Positions 35,015 through 48,900 of a stretch of 64,000 nucleotides of DNA are shown here, one piece after another. The notes beneath the pieces are model-generated. The model saw only the letters and a list, made by a program, of their open reading frames with translations. It made no database searches and had not been told where the DNA came from. The number at the start of each line of letters is the position of its first letter. Within the stretch, counting starts at the first letter, position 1. Origin of the DNA: Polytrichum commune (taxonomy: Eukaryota > Streptophyta > Polytrichopsida > Polytrichales > Polytrichaceae); NCBI GenBank assembly GCA_950295325.1, contig OX485803.1, positions 20,088,001-20,152,000 of the forward strand. The letters are read 5' to 3'. Made by a program: the position numbers and the translations under genes.

Positions 35015-37225
35015 AGGGTTTAGAGCTAGAAGTTAGGTTTGAGGATAATATTGTTAATATATATATAGCTTTTAATTAAGGTGTTTGTGAACCTCATTTT
35101 TCAATATGGTTTAAATGTTTTATGAATTTTTTATAGACAATATGCAATTGTATTGACCTGGCTATATACCCCAATAGCACATATATAACAACATTTTGAC
35201 CTATTAAACATCACTAACTCTTGAATGGCATTGAACCTTATATGTAAAGTTGTTGTTTGTCCACTATAGTTTGAAATCATTTCAAATATCATGACTATTG
35301 AACACATGTTCTATTTCTCCTTGTTCTTCATATTTATCAAGTATTCTAGGCGCTTGAATTTTTATTTCATTTCTATAAGGTTTGTATAATTTTGGAATAT
35401 ATCACAATTTTTGTCGATTGTTTAAAATAAAATTATCTTCTAAACTCATATATCATAAAATTTTAATATAATTAACAGTCATAAAAATCTATTCTTTACA
35501 AATATTCATCATATTTTGATAAATTGTTTTAAATTTTGATAATTCTATACTCTATTATTTTTCTATTGAGTTTAAAATGTCTAGGATAAGTTTATTACAA
35601 TAATGGTTATACATTTCATGCATGTCCTTTTTACATGTCTTAAAGTGGGTTTGGATTAGGTACCCAAAGGAATTTAAATTAATGCATAATTTGGACCAAT
35701 TTTATGGAATTTGTTAGAGAATAAAATAAAATAAAATAAAAATACTATAAGAAAATATTTGGAATATTATCTTATTCAAAATTAGGAATCCTCAATCAGG
35801 ATATTTTGAGATAATGAATTTGGTTGATGATTTTAAATCCAAATTTAAAAATATAAACTATAGTTTATATAATTTCAGCTACTTAGATTTATATATATAT
35901 ATATATAATGTTATACACTAGAAACTTAATTATAATTGTGCATTGGATGTCCACTATCTAATCAGTTTCTTTTCTCATCGTATATTGGGGTCATTTAAAT
36001 CAAAGTCATCTTGAGCCATTGAATGGCAAAATTGACTTTCATCGCGCATGGGTAATAATCTTAAATCACAAGTTTTTATTATTTAAGACTTTTGATATCT
36101 AGTCATGACATCCTTCATATTCATTCACATGATAGTACTTGAATGCTAACATATTATACTCCGTTTGCTCTTGAAACTCCTTCTCAATCGCTCAAAAATC
36201 TATTTTTTAAAGTTTTATTTTTTATTTTTGTGTTGGCTTGGTTTTCAACGATCTTAACATTTGAGTTGAAATTACTTTGTCAAGTCTTTATCCGGCTTAA
36301 ACTTCGTTCTTGTTTTCAATTTGAATAATTTGTAGTTTCATCTTCCAAATGCATATCACAGATAAACATTTTACTTAATTTTTTTGACAACAAGTGGAAT
36401 GATGAATTTAAATCTATAATCCGACCAACATTTAGGTGATTCCATCTTCTTGTATATTTAACCTTATCTAGTCTTATCTTATCTTATTTATTTATTCATG
36501 ATGTTATGTATCAGATTAGCCACAATACCAGAATTTTGATGTTTGATTTGAAAGGGTCAACACGAGGTCCAATTTTTTTGGCCTACATTTTTGTCAATAA
36601 ACATCGGTTGTTTAATTATGAATTTATTACATTGGGTATGAAATACAACAATTACTTACAATGAGCATATATACAACTATCAATCCACATCACTAACATG
36701 TCAATGTATGTCAAATTTAGCAATATCATCTTAAATAAGTAAACATTTTAGGAGAAAAAATTAATTCAATATAATATTGATATATAATTACTTACTTCAT
36801 CAAACATTGACATATTTGTAATGGAAGATTCATGTCAAACATCGTTGCATGACTTATTAAAAAAAATCAAATGTCATTGATATATTTAATGTTAGGAGGG
36901 GTAAATAAAGTTACAGTAATAAATAAAGGCGTATGAAAATATGAATATGATTGACCAAATATGAGCTAAGATTATAAGAACACTAAACCCTATACAATCT
37001 TAACTATATATGAATAGACGATACTTAAAGCCTACAACCCAATACATGTGCGGGAAGACTAAACAGAGCTGACTAATCTTGTCTTGATCAATGTCTAGTC
37101 CTGTTAGGATATGTCATCACTATACATGTAGAGTTAAGTTATGACAACATACATCCCATGGTAGGGTCCTGGTAATCAAGTTTATTAGACATTATTCATT
37201 CCTCATCCTTTCCCAAGAGTTTTGT
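35015..37225. other. intergenic, very AT-rich, no gene seen
   Basis: Contains an AAAAT run (35720-35741) and an AT dinucleotide run (35889-35910). Nothing coding was recognised. Confidence 0.6.
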
Positions 37226-37229
37226 TGGA

Positions 37230-37862
37230 ATTTTGTTCATAAAGGAAATTCACCTCTTAATAATTATGAAAACTATATATCAGTAAACATAATATTGTAA
37301 TGTCAATGACTATTTTTATATTTCAATATAGAATAGTTTTATTGAAGATTTAGTTCAAAAAAACTCCTTCAGTCATAATACCACTTTCTGATATAATTAG
37401 CGCCTCATTTATTGTAAATAACATAGACTTGAATATATTTGTAAATATATATATATATATATTTGTATGAGACCTTCTGTGTCCAGCAGGGTTAGTAAAA
37501 AATCATCAACATGATTTCGACCACTTCTGTTAACTGAAAACAGTGTAGACGTAAATTTTGTTCATAAAAGAAATTCACCTCTTAATAATTATGAAAACTA
37601 TATATCAGTAAACATAATATTGTAATGTCAATGACTATTTTTATATTTCAATATAGAATAGTTTTATTGAAGATTTAGTTCAAAAAAACTCTTTCAGTCA
37701 TAATACCACTTTCTGATATAATTAGCACCTCAGTTATTGTAAATAACATAGACTTGAATATATTTGTATATTTGTATGAGACCGACTGTGTCCAGCAGGG
37801 TTAGTAAAAAATCATCAACATGATTTCGACCACTTCTGTTAACTGAAAACAGTGTAGACATC
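37230..37862. repeat. direct tandem duplication, two copies of about 320 bp
   Basis: Copy 1 (from about 37231) and copy 2 (from about 37553) are nearly identical over ATTTTGTTCATAAA ... AATTATGAAAACTATATATC ... CAGTCATAATACCACTTTCT ... TGTGTCCAGCAGGGTTAGT ... AACTGAAAACAGTGTAGAC. Copy 1 carries an expanded AT run (37446-37463) that copy 2 lacks. Few substitutions separate the copies, which implies a recent duplication. Confidence 0.9.
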
Positions 37863-38760
37863 TATTTTCAGTAAGTAGTATGAACAACCTGGCCGTAAGC
37901 GCACTCAGGGTAAGAAGCAGGACTCCTTTACTGACTTATAGAAATACTTCTCAATACGCATCAGATTCGTAGATATAGACAAGAACAATTCCAGTCTTAA
38001 AGCATATAGTCTTTAGGAATTGTAATGAGTGGGCGGATCTTCGTAAGGCGTGTAGCACTCGTAGAAGAGGTCCTCACCTGTGCCCATGTTCCCCCAAGAA
38101 TACCTTAAGATATGTTAGTGGAACGTACAACAGGTGTATTTAGACCTCTTACTTGTTATCGATGCCAACAAGGCTATTACCCCTTCAAAGGTATGTAATG
38201 TACACCAATACTACAATTCTCATTGTAACTCATAGTCATAAACATATTACTTAGAAAGTGAAGTGACTTAAGCACAATTTGTGCTAATCTTAAGTCGTGT
38301 GTGATATGTAAGTATTTGGTATACAGTTTCCTCTCGCCACCTTGAAATCATCAGAAGTAGCTAGCCCTGTTTTGCTCATCTTGGAAATAGTACAGCAGTA
38401 ACTCAATCAGTGCCGCAAGAATCAGTGAATTTCGACTGTATATCAGCCGGCTACCTTGTAGACCTCTTCTCAAGCTAGTACATACCCTGGCAGCAGACCT
38501 TCTACCTGTAAGAGCAGGTGTAGGACAACACTAGTACTCCTGGTTGCATAGCTACTTCCCGTAGGATCAAAGTAGGCTACCTCTAGTATTTACTCGGTAT
38601 TCAGTACATGTGCGTCTACAAGACTCCTGACTCTACCACAAAGTAAGGCAAGCTGAGAAGATGTTGTGCCAAACCTTGGGGTGTGTTTATATAGCATTTT
38701 CCTGCTAGTTTTTTCCGGGCAACCCGCGAAGGAATACAAAAATTTCAAGAAATCAAGAAT
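37863..38760 (-). other. promoter-like or LTR-like unique segment
   Basis: More balanced base composition than its neighbours. On the minus strand a TATATAAAC box lies near 38688-38696, followed about 30 bases downstream by GGCACAACATCTTC. The tandem copies abut its left side. It could be a solo LTR or an abandoned promoter; I found no flanking duplication or TG...CA ends. Confidence 0.25.
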
Positions 38761-38764
38761 CAAG

Positions 38765-38767
<3 letters not shown>

Positions 38768-38798
<31 letters not shown>
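38768..38798. repeat. GA dinucleotide microsatellite
   Basis: About 15 uninterrupted GA units. Confidence 0.95.
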
Positions 38799-38829
38799 CT
38801 ATAAGCTTATAAACTAGCATGCCTAGAGT

Positions 38830-40680
38830 AGCTCATGAATGATGGGGTGGGATTGAGAGACCCTCACTTCCACACCACTTTAAGTTTCATTCATTTATGG
38901 TTATTTATCATCTAAAAGATTTATAAATTCATCTCGCCAAACTGAACGAGTCAACAACCTACTCGATCAAATTTTAATAAAAATCAAATAAAAGTCTTTA
39001 ACCAAAATAATCTTATACCAATTATTAAATTTATATTTATATAATTAAATTTTCTCATTTATAAAAAAAAGTGCTATTGCCTGAGGCTTTGAAATCATAA
39101 CACAAAGAGATTGTGAAACCCAACCCCTCATTTCAATTGCTATAAATTTTACCACCCATATTGAATCAATATACCCTTTTCATTGCCCACAATATTCTTG
39201 AATCATTTGTTCATGTAAACTAATAAGGTGTGATTCAAAAAATCTATTAGTGCATGTAAATTTTAATCAACAACTCATAACAAATTAAGTGTTAATCATT
39301 GGCAGGTGCAAGTTATCATTACAAAATCATATATTTGGTTATAATATTACATATTGTGCAATATGACATAATTTGTAATACGAGTAATACTACTATGGGA
39401 TTTGCACTCATGAGAAGTGTGATATTATTAATTATTTGGTTTTGCTAATTTTGCTAGATTATAAGATCTACTGTAAGGAGAGGAAATAAATCAAAGATGA
39501 ATAGCCAAAATTTCGCTACAAAATATGGTGCAATGGAATTGTGTAATACATTATTTTTGTATTTAGTGTCACTCGCTGCTTGGAATTAACAACTCTATCA
39601 TTTTTTTTGTTAAGATGTAAGTTTTTATCAAGTAAAAAAATGTATGTTGTATAATGTTAATGTGACCTATTTAATTTTTGTTGATTAAAAATGAAATCTA
39701 TAATTAAAAGTTATATCATCGCTTCATTTTGAATGGTGTCTAGGACAAAGGTCTATTATAATGTTGGTACTATTATAATGACATATAAAATGCATTCTTA
39801 TAGCTTAACATATTACATATTTATACGCAAAATAAATTATGAAGAAACTTGGACTTGTATTAAAATGATTGAGATTCATTGAAAATGCATGCCACATTTA
39901 AATTTACCATTTTCACATATGCCTATATTTACATAATGTTTTTAGAAAAATATTATATTAAATATTAATTTGATATCATAAATTAAGTTTAAAAAATTAT
40001 GTCAATGCTTTGGAGGTTGTCATGGACCCCAAATAAATACACTCTCAAGGCTTTTAGGGTTCAAACATCTACTTGGGGAAGTTTGAGACATCAATGCTAA
40101 ATATATGTTTTTATTTCTAGAAGCAAATTTCATAAAACACAAAATTCCTTGAAATCCATGACTTTTCACCCATTCAAAAGCAAAAGGGTTAGCAAAATTC
40201 TTAGCAAAATTTCATTTATGGTGACATGACAACATCCATAATTATCAGATCTTGTTCATGAATTGATTAGTTATGAGTGATAACCAAGTCAAGTAGGTTG
40301 ATGATGAGCCACGAGATCATTTCTCGTTGATTATTGGTCAATAAATCTTTATTATTTAAAAAAAAAATTGAATTGATATTTAGGCAATTCCAAACTTTTG
40401 GATAGTCTGGAATTACGCACGCATTGTATGATAACAACAAAGACATAGTTCAATCATATAACTATATATGGTTGTAGATGCATGATAATAAATCAATAAA
40501 AGTCACATTATGACGCACAATAACAAAAGTTGTGGGAAGAATTCATGATATCAAGGTGATTTGGAGGATGATGTCAACCACTAGTTTTGTTCGGAATTGC
40601 CCAAAATATCCAGATTACCTACATAGAAATTTTTGAAATTTTTTGACATTTGTGAAAATAATAAAATTAGTGCCAAACTT
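38830..40680. other. intergenic, AT-rich, no gene seen
   Basis: No recognisable frame, RNA gene or terminal repeat was found. Confidence 0.6.
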
Positions 40681-40684
40681 GCCC

Positions 40685-41212
40685 ACGTACTACACTGTTT
40701 ACAGTATTTAGTGTCCCATGCGTAATAACATCACTAACATTATTTGAGGCACATGCTAGGTTACATTGACAATCAACAACTTCATCATTAGTGTCACCTC
40801 GTGACACTTGACACTCAAGTGCGTGTACTAATAGCTTGGCATGAATATGTTCAGTAGTGTTACGAGGTGTATGCCTATGTTACACTATGATACGCAAGTT
40901 GATAAAAGTGTACACAGATGACACTTGGCATTGATGTTCTTGAAAATATCTCCCTCTTGCATACTAAAATGTAAACACATGGTACTTGCCATTACTATAC
41001 TCAATAAAATCTTCACCTTACATACTCAAATGCAAAATTATCATCTCAAGTATCCCAATGTGCTACAAAAAATTCATAATGTAAATGAAATGCTAGTGAA
41101 AAATGTTTCTCATGTTGATGAATAGTATCACATTGGCAAGTAGTAGACGTAAGACTTTGAAACCTCTAGACATCTAGTTTAAACCCTTTGCAAATAGTGT
41201 ATGTGACACTAA
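40685..41212. repeat. dispersed repeat family F, copy 2
   Basis: Same motif order as the copy at 29.24-29.78 kb (CATCATTAGTGTCACCTC, GACACTTGACACTCAAGTG, CATCTAGTTTAAACCC, GCAAATAGTG). It is cut at its right end by a TIR element that begins at 41213. Confidence 0.75.
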
Positions 41213-41772
41213 GGGGTTGTTTACACCATGGACCATGAAGTCATCCCAAGGCCCTGTAAAATTGAACTTGTCCCGGGACCACTTTGGTTTACACCAAAGA
41301 ACAAATGTTAGGGTGACCATGAAGTTCGAGGTCCTCAAAAGGCATACTTTAAGGCCTACATTGTCCATTGATATGGTCCAACGGGTTTTGCGGTGGGAGA
41401 GGCAAAAAAAAGTGTTCTAGTAGGAAAAGGCAAGGGCCCATGGCAGAGAACGTTGTTATAATAAAATTTTAATGAAATGTTTTTGGGGGAAGAGAAGATG
41501 AAGACAAGAAAAAACAAGAGAACGGTCAAACTTGAATTTATTAAAAACTGTCCTTCTTGAAGATGTATTAAAAAAAAACAACACATTCATTTTTTGATGC
41601 ATGGTCGTTCCTCTTGGTCCACATTTGGTTTACACCTAGCGAGGGGCCCAAAGACTTCGTAAATTGATTTTTTAAGAAATCAGACTCCGGAAGTTGGACC
41701 ATCAAGTCGGACCATGGAAAAAGGCGATCTTCCATGATCCGACTTCACGGTCCATGGTGTGAACCATTGCCC
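41213..41772. mobile_element. Harbinger/Tourist-like MITE, about 560 bp
   Basis: The inverted ends share TTTACACCATGGACCATGAAGTC-like sequence: left GGGGTTGTTTACACCATGGA, right (read inward) GGGCAATGGTTCACACCATG, both continuing GACC-TGAAGTC. TAA precedes the left end, but a matching copy is not visible on the right, so the target duplication is unproven. It is non-coding. Confidence 0.7.
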
Positions 41773-41774
41773 GG

Positions 41775-44040
41775 GGAGAACTGATAGTTAGTTACATATG
41801 AACAGGTTGAGTTTGAAAAACAACCAGTTGGAGTTGTAGACTTCAGAAGAAATACCGATCATTTTAGAAGAATCTATAGAATATACCTCAAATGAATTAA
41901 AAAAAAAACCCGGAAGATGTCAACATGTAACCGGTTGGGTTTAGAATCACTAGCTAGGATCTTGACCGACTCTATATACCCAAGAACTTCCCGGGCACTC
42001 CTAAGCACAAGATATTCATCTGTATTGTCACATGCAAAGGGAGCCTTGAAGCGAATTTGTGAATGTCAGACACCTCCCTGCCCCGAGTACCCGAACCCAA
42101 ATCATAAAGGCTTTGAAACTAGAGTTCAATGTCAAGTAGTGAAGAGTCCACACACTCCGCGTACGTACATTGGGAATTAAAAAGCTGCTACCAAATTGAT
42201 GACGAGAAACGACGGTGGGTGCTAGACTTGAAGAAGGCCTGACATTCCTCACTATCCCCCACCCACCTTATATAATTTATATCCTCCTTAAGTGGAATAC
42301 GGTATTCGAATGAGCTCCAAAATTTATGAGGAAATTTGAAAAGACTATGATCTTCGTTCGGTGTTTTAATCATCTCGTACGACACTGGTTATCCCAATTA
42401 GTGCGTGTGGTACTAATTTTCGAAACATGTATTGTTGTGCCCAGTGTCAATATCAGTGAGGGTCGAATTTTTTTTACCAAGAGATACTGAGTTCATGAAT
42501 ACATGCTTATTTACCATAGATTTTGAGAAGATTAGCGCGTGTTCTAATGTGTTTGTAGAGAGATTAGAATAAATAAATAACATGTAGACACATACTTGTT
42601 GGTGTAACATTACTTAGCCCTATGGTTGAGGTTTGTTTTTAAGATTAGCAGCTGATAGGGGCATCGACCGGCTTATTTTTATGGGGAGAAACTTAGATAA
42701 TAGGAAGAAATTGACAACCGTACAAAGAGTATGAAAATTGTGAATAATGCAAGTGCTATCATTGACTAGTTCTACTTTGAATAGTAATGTTCAGTGAATC
42801 GTGCCACAATGAACAAGACTTCCTAGATCTTTTGGTGGCACTAATTTCAATGTTCATATTGTGAATAAACTTAGTGTCACCTTCACTATTAATGTCCCAC
42901 ACACACTATTAACCCTTCCTCACTAATAGGGATAATCGATGTAGTCATGATGCGTTCAATATCTTAGTAGGGGTGTGAAAATGGAGGGAAGTGACCATTT
43001 AAGACTCATCTACCTTAGGCATTATTGATTTTTTTTCTTCACATTATCTGTAAATTTGTTGACATATATATGTTGTGGCAATCGTCATTGCCATGGAAGA
43101 GCCTTTTCTATTCACATTATGGATAAAACCTCATATCATCTATGGTGACACATTATAATAGAACATATGAAAAAATCATTTACTATTTCAAAATGCATGA
43201 AGGAGAAATTGGACTAATTCACATGGCATTGGAGTCTTCAAATCATGCAATACAATAGTTCTTCGCAAAAATCTAGATGATTGAGTGATGATCATTTGCC
43301 AAATACATCAACAATGGTATCAAGCATATATATGCACCACCTTCAAAAGACTATTATGGTTGATCGTTTATATTGGCATGCTTTCCTATGTAATTGTTCA
43401 AATCCCAATCAATAGATGTTCAAGGTCAAGGTCAAGTTCCATGTTTCTTTTAATCAACCCATCTATTATAGGAAACAATTGACATGAGAATGAATCCACT
43501 TTGTGTAGTGGATGGGATGTGGAGGACTTCTAATTTTTTGATTGCGTATGTACCGTCTACAATATTTGTACAGTTAGGGGTAGATCAACTAGGGTAATAA
43601 GTTACATGCAACAACATAAGGGGAAAAATTGTACACAACAACTTGTATGTTATGATTGTTATATAGTGTTTTTTGTGATGCACAATGACCACCGATGGGC
43701 AACTATGAAAGTATCCTATGTGGCAGTCTTACATGGCATCAAAAATTAGAGGTCGGTGACAAAATATTGGAGAAAATACATAAAAGAATTGCAACATGGG
43801 TTCTAATAATTTTTGATGTCAACAATCGGCAAGGATAAAGAGTGCAACTAGAGGTGTAAGGTATGATTGAACACATAGTCCGATCTCTCGTAACACATGT
43901 CTTTGGTGGTATCCATCTTTAACTTCAACCTTACGAATATAACGAATATAGTTTGTCAAATACTCAATATAGACTTCTGACTAAGAAGTGCAATGATATA
44001 CTTAATTAGGTCCACACAAGTCCTAAGTATTTTAGTCATC
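41775..44040. other. intergenic, no gene seen
   Basis: Short frames only (41917-42180 and others) with no domains. A family C repeat core lies at about 43870-43930. Confidence 0.5.
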
Positions 44041-44049
44041 GGAGAACTT

Positions 44050-44315
44050 CAACTAACTCCGATTAATTATATCCAATAGAGTTATGCTTTAATTTAATAG
44101 AAGTTTTGGACGCATGTTTGTTGTTTTGCATACGTACTTTCCATGTCCATTATTTTGACCCTCAATGAAGTGATATAGAAAATAAAATTCTTCGAATCTT
44201 CACACTAATTCCAAGCATGCACCAAGAACTTACCAAACATGGAAAGTTGATAATGCAAAACAAGCAACTCGCGACCAAAATTCCGTTTGAATTAAAGGAT
44301 AACTTTAATGTCCAG
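44050..44315. repeat. palindromic MITE family A, distant copy
   Basis: Carries GTTTTGCATACGTACTTTCC, GACCCTCAATGAA, AAGCATGCACCAAGAA and TAAAGGATAACTTTAATGTC in the order of family A, with the centre partly lost. It lies outside the GMI1-like gene. Confidence 0.55.
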
Positions 44316-44319
44316 AGGC

Positions 44320-45940
44320 ATATTACTTCCTCACTAGTATCAAAAAAATGGCAGTAGTACTCTTATGAGCTTATGACAGCATGGCGATTCAGCTGGAATG
44401 GCCCAACTCCCCTAAAATTCCATGTACTTTCAACCAACTTTGTGTGCAGATAGCATGGCTTGAGATACATAATTGCAAGAGCTGAATTGATACATACAAA
44501 CACTCAAACTCGGTTACATGATTGGAATGAAAGTATAAGTTACTGAAACTTCAGATTGTCATCATTTCACAATGTGCAACTTACGCAAATACATATCAAC
44601 TTTAAGTGAAGCAAAATATTTGTTGATGAGCTCTGTATGTATTGACTGATGATGACCTGCCAAGGTTTCTAAACTTATCAACCTTTACAGCACAGTTTTT
44701 TTTGTGATTTATAAGGAACTCATAAAATTGCCATGTACACACTGATACTGGTATGTGAGGATGATTCCTCACACAAACTCCTTATTATGTTCTTAAGTGA
44801 TTGGCAATCTGTTGTGTTTTGAACTAAGGTTTGCTCTACGCAAACTCGCTAGTCGAAATGGTGGTTGTGACCTTCCAAAAATGGAGAGTCGCAACCCTCC
44901 AACACGCAACAAACCTTCAATATGCTTTGAGTATTGTGATAGTTTGTTTCTTTGAGCATAAGCACACAGATGACACCATATGAGTCGCTGAGCTAAAGTT
45001 GGAGCAAGGTTTTCATCATGTCAACTATGTTATTATGAACTTTTATTTCCTCTTTGATGATAGACTAGCAATGACAACATTGAAAATTACAGCTGAATGA
45101 GGCAATCAATGAGTTCGAGCTACAAACCATCCAGCTATACCTGACCTTCTGCTTCATGTAGGGACCTCGAATTATTAAGCCTGTGAAGCTAAGTTGTTCT
45201 CTTTCTAGGCCAAGTAAAGCTTTAATAGCCTCTACTCCATCCGCTTCAAATTGGATCAAGATTTTGAATCTTGCACTTCTATTCCAAAATAAAAGTGTAA
45301 CAAACTATAGCTAAGATTATTCCTCGGGAAAGAGAGCAACGTTGTTCTCCCCACTCAACAACGATAAAGTAGGAGCTTTGTAGTTTTGTTTCCTTTATAC
45401 AACATACATATGAACATGGAGTCCTCTATCGAAACGCCACCAAGCATGCCGAAATTGAATATTCTAGAGTATTCAAAGTGCAACCAGCTAAGACTATCAC
45501 CAGGGAAAGAGAACAAGATTTCCCCCACTTAACCATGTTCAGTAGGTTTGTAGCCCTTTTCAACAAAAGTATACTATAATCACGGCCTCCTCTATGGAAG
45601 CACTGAAGAAAATCTCCAGGTGCACACCGAAATCGAATATTAAACTACAAAAGACAAAGAGGATTCAGCTCCATTAAAATTCAGGCTGAATCTCAATCAA
45701 GATTGTACACCCTGCACTTTTACTCTACAATCCAAGTGCAACCAACTAAGCTTATTCCCAAGACAAGAGAACATGCTCTCCACCCCCTTCCCACCTAACA
45801 ATGTTAGGTCAGTTCGTAGCATAAACGTGGTGTCCTCTATCGAAACATTGAAGAAAAACTTAAGAAGCATGCCGAAATTGGACAAACGGTATGCTCATTC
45901 GACGTAGTCAACCCAGAGAAAACGTACGAGATTAGACAAT
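44320..45940. other. upstream region of the propeller-like gene, no gene seen
   Basis: A diverged motif (GTGCAACCA-CTAAG-TTATTCC ... AGAGAACA ... CCACT-AACAATG) recurs about three times at roughly 220-base spacing (near 45290, 45480 and 45735), probably a local tandem triplication upstream of the gene. Confidence 0.4.
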
Positions 45941-45946
45941 TATAAT

Positions 45947-48900
45947 ATGGCACCCAAGGTTGAGGCGAATAAAGCCGATCAACCTACGAAAGATGGAGGC
46001 GATGCATCAGCTGAAACCAAAGAAGAAGTGGTGGAGCTTCCGGTTGAGCTTCAGCCTTGGGACGATTGGGACCACTTTTACAAATCGACGAAGGAGGAGA
46101 AGGAATTCTGGAGCAAGTTCACGCCTCATGAGCTCGGCGTAATCTTCACGCGTGGACCCATTCCCCTCCTACACCGGGCGTGGGGGAAACTCGACCGAGG
46201 GTGTGCTCAATCCCTCATGGACGAGAATATTGAAGATGGGACGTTGACCTTTTGGGATCCGTTCATTCTTAAAAACCGAGGGAAAAGGCTCTACCACTCC
46301 TACTCCCCCGTCATTCTCGAGACGAGGCCCACTCCCGGGGAGGCAACTGAGGTTTTACACTAAGCATTACTTTTCTTTTCTGTTCACTGTGGTTGATTTT
46401 CTGAACTACTAATTTAACTCCCAATGGAATTGGTCTTGTTGCAAAAGATTGAGCTCAGAAAGAGGAATCTGACAATATTGTATTGGACGTGGTTGACCTC
46501 CACATTCACGGCACGGGCCCTGGATGACAAACGTTATGCATGCTAGGTATTAGTTTGATGTAATGAGGGATTTTTGACCTTTAGTAAATCAACAATATGC
46601 TTGTTATGCCTTGTTCTTACATTGATATATCAATCATATCAATAGGTCTAACAACTTCATTTGCTGTAAGTTGATTGAATTTTTTTTGTTTTGTCGATGC
46701 CCCAACTTTCATACAGGAGTTGCCTTACCCACCGTTTGACGACCGAAAGCGGGTGCTCGCGTTCTACCCGCCGCTACACAACCGGAAGCAGAGGCCTGGG
46801 TGTTGGTTCGCCATGCCTAGCCTGAGCTTCCTCCCTCCCGGGATCAAAAAGGTGATCGCCGGCGACGGGGGGTTGCTTGTGTGCGACGGTGCGATGCAAT
46901 GGACAGCGGTCTTGGTTGACGGTGAATTGTCACCGTTCTCGGCGCGTCCGGCCATCGTTCAAGGCGGCCGGCCGGTGCCCATGGAACCGGAGGCATGGAC
47001 GAAAGACAACAGCTTACCGGGGCAATCGATCCTCTTGGTGTGCAACCCGGTAACGCGGGAGTTCATGTACCTTCCCCCCTTTCACAGAACCATGAGCTTA
47101 AACGCGAAAGCCGCTTGCATTCGGTGTGTACCTACCCCACAATAGTGCGCAACTCCTGTATATAATCTAAGCATCAGGGGGTGTGCAAATCATAACTGCA
47201 TTGTGGTAAATGCTCATAAAAATGATGTTATCTGTAAAGTGGCAAAAGGAGATATCAAAACCACGGGTTTTAGAGGAGTGGATTCTGTAAGATTCTCCGT
47301 ATTTAGAATCCTCTCTAACTTGGCAAGTCCTCAAACAAAACAGAAAGAAGATAAAGAGTTGTGGATGAAGAAGATAGAGTTGTGGATTGAGAAGAGAGGA
47401 TCCATGAGTTTGGGTCCCATTTTGAGTTTGAGTGAATGAACGTCACCTAGCCTCCCATTTGCCATGAAGTGGGCGGAGATGACATCACTCTGAGACTCCA
47501 TTACGCCAATTACATGTCACCTGAACTACACTAAACATGATATTTAGTGTCACCAATCCTAATTGTCTTGCTCAATACTAATTGTAAACCGTGGTATAAA
47601 GTCACCAACACTAATTGTTAACCCAACATTATTTGTCATTCCTTTTAATTTTTTGGGGGATTATAGAATTACAGTGTTGCAATTACTGTCACTTGCCAAG
47701 TGTTTTTCATCAAAATTTCAATCATCCATGACAATATTTCATCACAAGATGCTGACACGAGAAGGTAGGGCCCGGGTTTTGGCAAATGGATTAACTCATC
47801 CATCATCCATGACAATATTTGTAAACTAATCCATAAGAAGTGCCATCCGAAAAGGTACCATAGTGACATTAAATACCATATGCCACTAAATATCACATTT
47901 ACTGTAGTTATTTCAAGTCTAGTAAAAGAACCCATCATTTACGTTCCAAAATTCCATAACAATTTAACATATTGACGCATTTCCTTTCCAAATCGAAGGT
48001 CATTCTCATCCCTCAAACCACTTGGAGGATTCCTTAAAACATGTGCTTACTGCTACTTGAAAAATTACTCTCCAAATATCATAATTTTGTGATCTCTTAT
48101 TATTCCACCGATGGCGCCTTATGCTTATCGATTCTGGTTGCGAAAGTCCTAGCCCTAAATGCACGTGTACCCATTTTATGATAGTCTGCATGTCCTCCAA
48201 AGCAATGTACCAAATCATAAAGGATCTATGTTAGGCACCTTCGTTACCATTAGAAAATGAACAATTTTTGCATATCAAGTCTCCACCCTTGGTGTCAGGT
48301 ACATGGATTTCGCAGAGCTTGTTCCGATACCTCCAACCCCACCGCCGGAAGAGGAGAAGGTAGAGGGAGATGACGAGGACGCGGATGGGGATGACGTGAA
48401 GGGAGTCACGGATACCATCGAGAAGATTGTGCGACGGGCTTCACGACGAGGGACGCTAATTGAGAAGAAACTAGAGAAACGGATGAGCTTTCCTTTTGCA
48501 CAACCTACGATTCGAAGAGAGAGCGTGCACATGGATTTGGACGATGAGTTGGATGAGCTCGACTTTGAGGAGGAAATGAGGATGAAACGGCGCCCGTCAA
48601 GGAGGCGGTCGTCCCAACGAGCCTCGGACGACGTGCACATGCCGGGGGAGGTCGAGAAGGTGATCGAGGGCCGGTTCCAACGAGTTCATAGGCTATATTT
48701 TGAGTGCTTCGGGCGAATACCCGTGCCGGTGCCACCTCCGAGCCGTCACTACATTGTCGTGGTGATGGGGTACAACGAGGAAGTCAAGTTCGACGGGTAC
48801 AAGGAAAACACTCTCGTTTGCGCAGTGTACAACTCCAAAAAACAGGACGAGTGGTCGTATATTCGGCCGGTGCCCTGCAATGCGCGGACAATGCCCATCG

